Origin: DAOUGC01 sp034429695
Lineage (GTDB): Bacteria > Chloroflexota > Anaerolineae > Anaerolineales > Anaerolineaceae
Assembly: GCA_034429695.1 (NCBI GenBank)
Contig: DAOUGC010000181.1
Coordinates: 1-52,534 of the forward strand
Direction of reading: 5' to 3'
DNA: 52,534 bases
Shown: piece by piece, positions 51,296-52,534 of the stretch
How positions within the stretch are numbered: position 1 is the stretch's first letter
Layout of the letters: each line of letters starts with the position of its first letter
Notes under the pieces: model-generated
Told to the model about the DNA's origin: nothing
Database searches by the model: none
Seen by the model: only the letters and a program-made list of their open reading frames with translations
Position numbers and translations under genes: made by a program

Positions 51296-52018
51296 TTAAA
51301 TGAAAGCCATCCACTCAGAGATGGCACGGTACAGCGCCGGAGCCAGTACGTGGCCGGTCTTGCGCATCACCCAGCCCAGCAGCAAGCCCTGCAGCAGGGC
51401 CAGACCCAGGCGCAACACCAGCGTGGCGGGGTTGGCGATCAGATGCGGCAGTTGCCATGCGGCAAACAGCGCCGAGGTTGCCAGCCAGCCCCAGTTTTCT
51501 CCCAGCCAGCTTGCCAGGCGCGGCTGGATGAATCCACGGAAAATGGTTTCCTCAGCCAGCGCCACGATCATCCAGTACACCAGGGTCAGGCCTTCTTCAC
51601 GGGTCACGCCGTTGAGCAGGTTCATGCCCTTGCCAGCCAGGATGATGGTGATGAATGCCAGAGACAGGCCCACACGCACACCGATGCCCTGGTTGGCTTT
51701 GCCCCAACCGACGGAGAGCAGCGGCTGGCCGCGAATGATCAGCGCGGCTGCAAAGGGGATCAGCGCCACGGCTGCGGTGACGGCGCGCTGCCACGGCAGG
51801 TCTGATGATTGAATGGGGGTGTAAAAGTTAATATAAAGGATGAATGCCACGATCAGGGCCAGCGCGAAGCCGCCCAGTGAAATCACGCTTTCGCGGATGG
51901 GATATTTAAATTGCAGCGGCCGCCGGTTTCTTACAGCCGGGCTGGTCGAGGCGATCATGATCACCGCGATTACGCCAATCACTTCTGCTGCCAGCAAGAT
52001 CCATTCACGCGTGGTCAT
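51296..52018 (-). CDS. CPBP-family intramembrane metalloprotease (CAAX-protease/Abi type)
   Basis: A 240-residue integral membrane protein with about seven helices. The three family motifs are seen: EETIFR (E156, E157, R161), FAAWQLPH (F185 to H192) and a final His (H223 in GHVLAPALY). The Asn usually four residues after that His is missing, a small deviation. Relatives cleave prenylated or bacteriocin-like peptides or act in immunity to them. It overlaps the bactofilin gene by four bases (ATGA) and 50 bases separate it from proS. Confidence 0.87.
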   Translation of the reverse strand: MTTREWILLAAEVIGVIAVIMIASTSPAVRNRRPLQFKYPIRESVISLGGFALALIVAFILYINFYTPIQSSDLPWQRAVTAAVALIPFAAALIIRGQPLLSVGWGKANQGIGVRVGLSLAFITIILAGKGMNLLNGVTREEGLTLVYWMIVALAEETIFRGFIQPRLASWLGENWGWLATSALFAAWQLPHLIANPATLVLRLGLALLQGLLLGWVMRKTGHVLAPALYRAISEWMAFI

Positions 52019-52464
52019 GGTTTGTTCTCTTCAACGCCTCCCTCGGTAGGGGTTTCATTGCCTGTTTCCGCTTGTTCGCCTTCCAGTTTGAGATCAACGC
52101 GTTCCTCCATGCGCACCTGACCGCGCAGGAAGGAGCCCTCCTCGGTGGAGAATGAGATGGTCACCACATCGCCCCACACGCGGCCGGTTGAGCGGATCTC
52201 GAGCTTTTCGGCAATGATGTTGCCTTTCACAGCGCCTGCCACCACAACGGTATTGGCGCGCAAGGTTTCACAATTCACGCGGCCGGTTTCACCCACCACA
52301 ACCAGCCCGCGCACGGCGATCTCACCTTCAAACGTACCTTCAATGCGTACGCCGCCGCTGCCGCGCAAATTGCCCTGCCAGTTGATGCCAGGACCCAGCA
52401 CCGATGTCACCCGTTCTGCGGGGATGGTGGTGGCGGGAACAGAGGCGGTTTTCTTTCCAAACAT
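52015..52464 (-). CDS. Bactofilin (polymer-forming cytoskeletal protein)
   Basis: A 149-residue protein that self-assembles into cytoplasmic filaments, often at the membrane. The central beta-helix domain (about 22-120) shows the repeating short strands of bactofilins (GNLRGSGGVRIEGTFEGEI, GRVNCETLRANTVVVAGAVKGNI, LEIRSTGRVWGDV); N- and C-terminal tails are disordered, the last rich in Glu/Pro. The start ATG has GGAGG at six bases. Bactofilins often work with membrane proteases or M23 peptidases; here the partner by overlap is the CPBP protease. Confidence 0.9.
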   Translation of the reverse strand: MFGKKTASVPATTIPAERVTSVLGPGINWQGNLRGSGGVRIEGTFEGEIAVRGLVVVGETGRVNCETLRANTVVVAGAVKGNIIAEKLEIRSTGRVWGDVVTISFSTEEGSFLRGQVRMEERVDLKLEGEQAETGNETPTEGGVEENKP

Positions 52465-52534
52465 GCAAATCCTCCAGGGATAAGGATAACGTTAAGGGTG
52501 AATATGTCCGGCGCGCACGCGCATTCCGGGGGGA

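Noticed and set aside
1..52534. Mobile element, prophage or defence island
   Set aside because: No transposase, integrase, recombinase, phage structural, CRISPR or restriction gene and no long flanking repeats were found; the CPBP protease and the four-helix-bundle gene alone do not indicate one.

Overview
The window looks like a chromosomal segment of a GC-rich, heterotrophic bacterium, most likely a member of the Chloroflexota (Anaerolineae type). This is an inference from gene content: a fused alpha-beta glycyl-tRNA synthetase, a dnaG-rpoD pair without rpsU, a complete 14-gene complex I operon, a LiaF-like protein, a DUF92 protein, an F420-type luciferase-like oxidoreductase and several Thr/Pro-linker lipoproteins. 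No rRNA, tRNA, CRISPR array, transposase, integrase or phage gene was seen, so this is mostly core chromosome.

Layout. (1) 1-585: 3' end of recO. (2) 582-9608: a sugar locus. A PfkB kinase and a DeoR-type repressor face left; a SIS-domain sugar-phosphate enzyme, a solute-binding lipoprotein, two ABC permeases, a polytopic membrane protein and a GH4 glycosidase face right. The two arms share a mirror-image promoter pair (both TTGACT-16 bp-TAAAAT) with repeated ATGATTG motifs. (3) 9729-15737: glyQS, an orphan cytochrome P450, and a leftward beta-propeller-like lipoprotein whose SH3-like C-terminal part lies behind an in-frame TAA. (4) 15912-22667: dnaG, rpoD, a transmembrane protein with REC-like and cyclase-like ends that both lack key residues, and a membrane-anchored protein with a 38-residue Asp/Lys/Glu-only tract. 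(5) 22701-37634: nuoABCDEFGHIJKLMN, with a four-helix-bundle (S23/Avd-like) gene inserted between nuoL and nuoM. (6) 37691-46164: mixed housekeeping and unknown genes (DUF493, LiaF-like, a hydrolase fold without its catalytic residues, PPK2, an LLM oxidoreductase with a GNAT, PilZ, an aldo/keto reductase, DUF4037). (7) 46196-52464: a lipoprotein facing a leftward block: bactofilin, CPBP protease, proS, a PH-like membrane protein, a small membrane protein and DUF92.

How they work together. The sugar locus forms a binding-protein importer (its ATPase is not in the window), a kinase, an isomerase/deglycase-like enzyme and a glycosidase under one local repressor. The nuo operon makes an NADH-type complex I with all three peripheral NADH-module subunits. 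dnaG-rpoD is the classical macromolecular-synthesis pair. The most unusual items are the four-helix-bundle gene in the nuo operon, the stop-separated SH3 domain, the REC/cyclase pseudo-sensor coupled to the D/K-rich membrane protein, and the symmetric divergent promoter.
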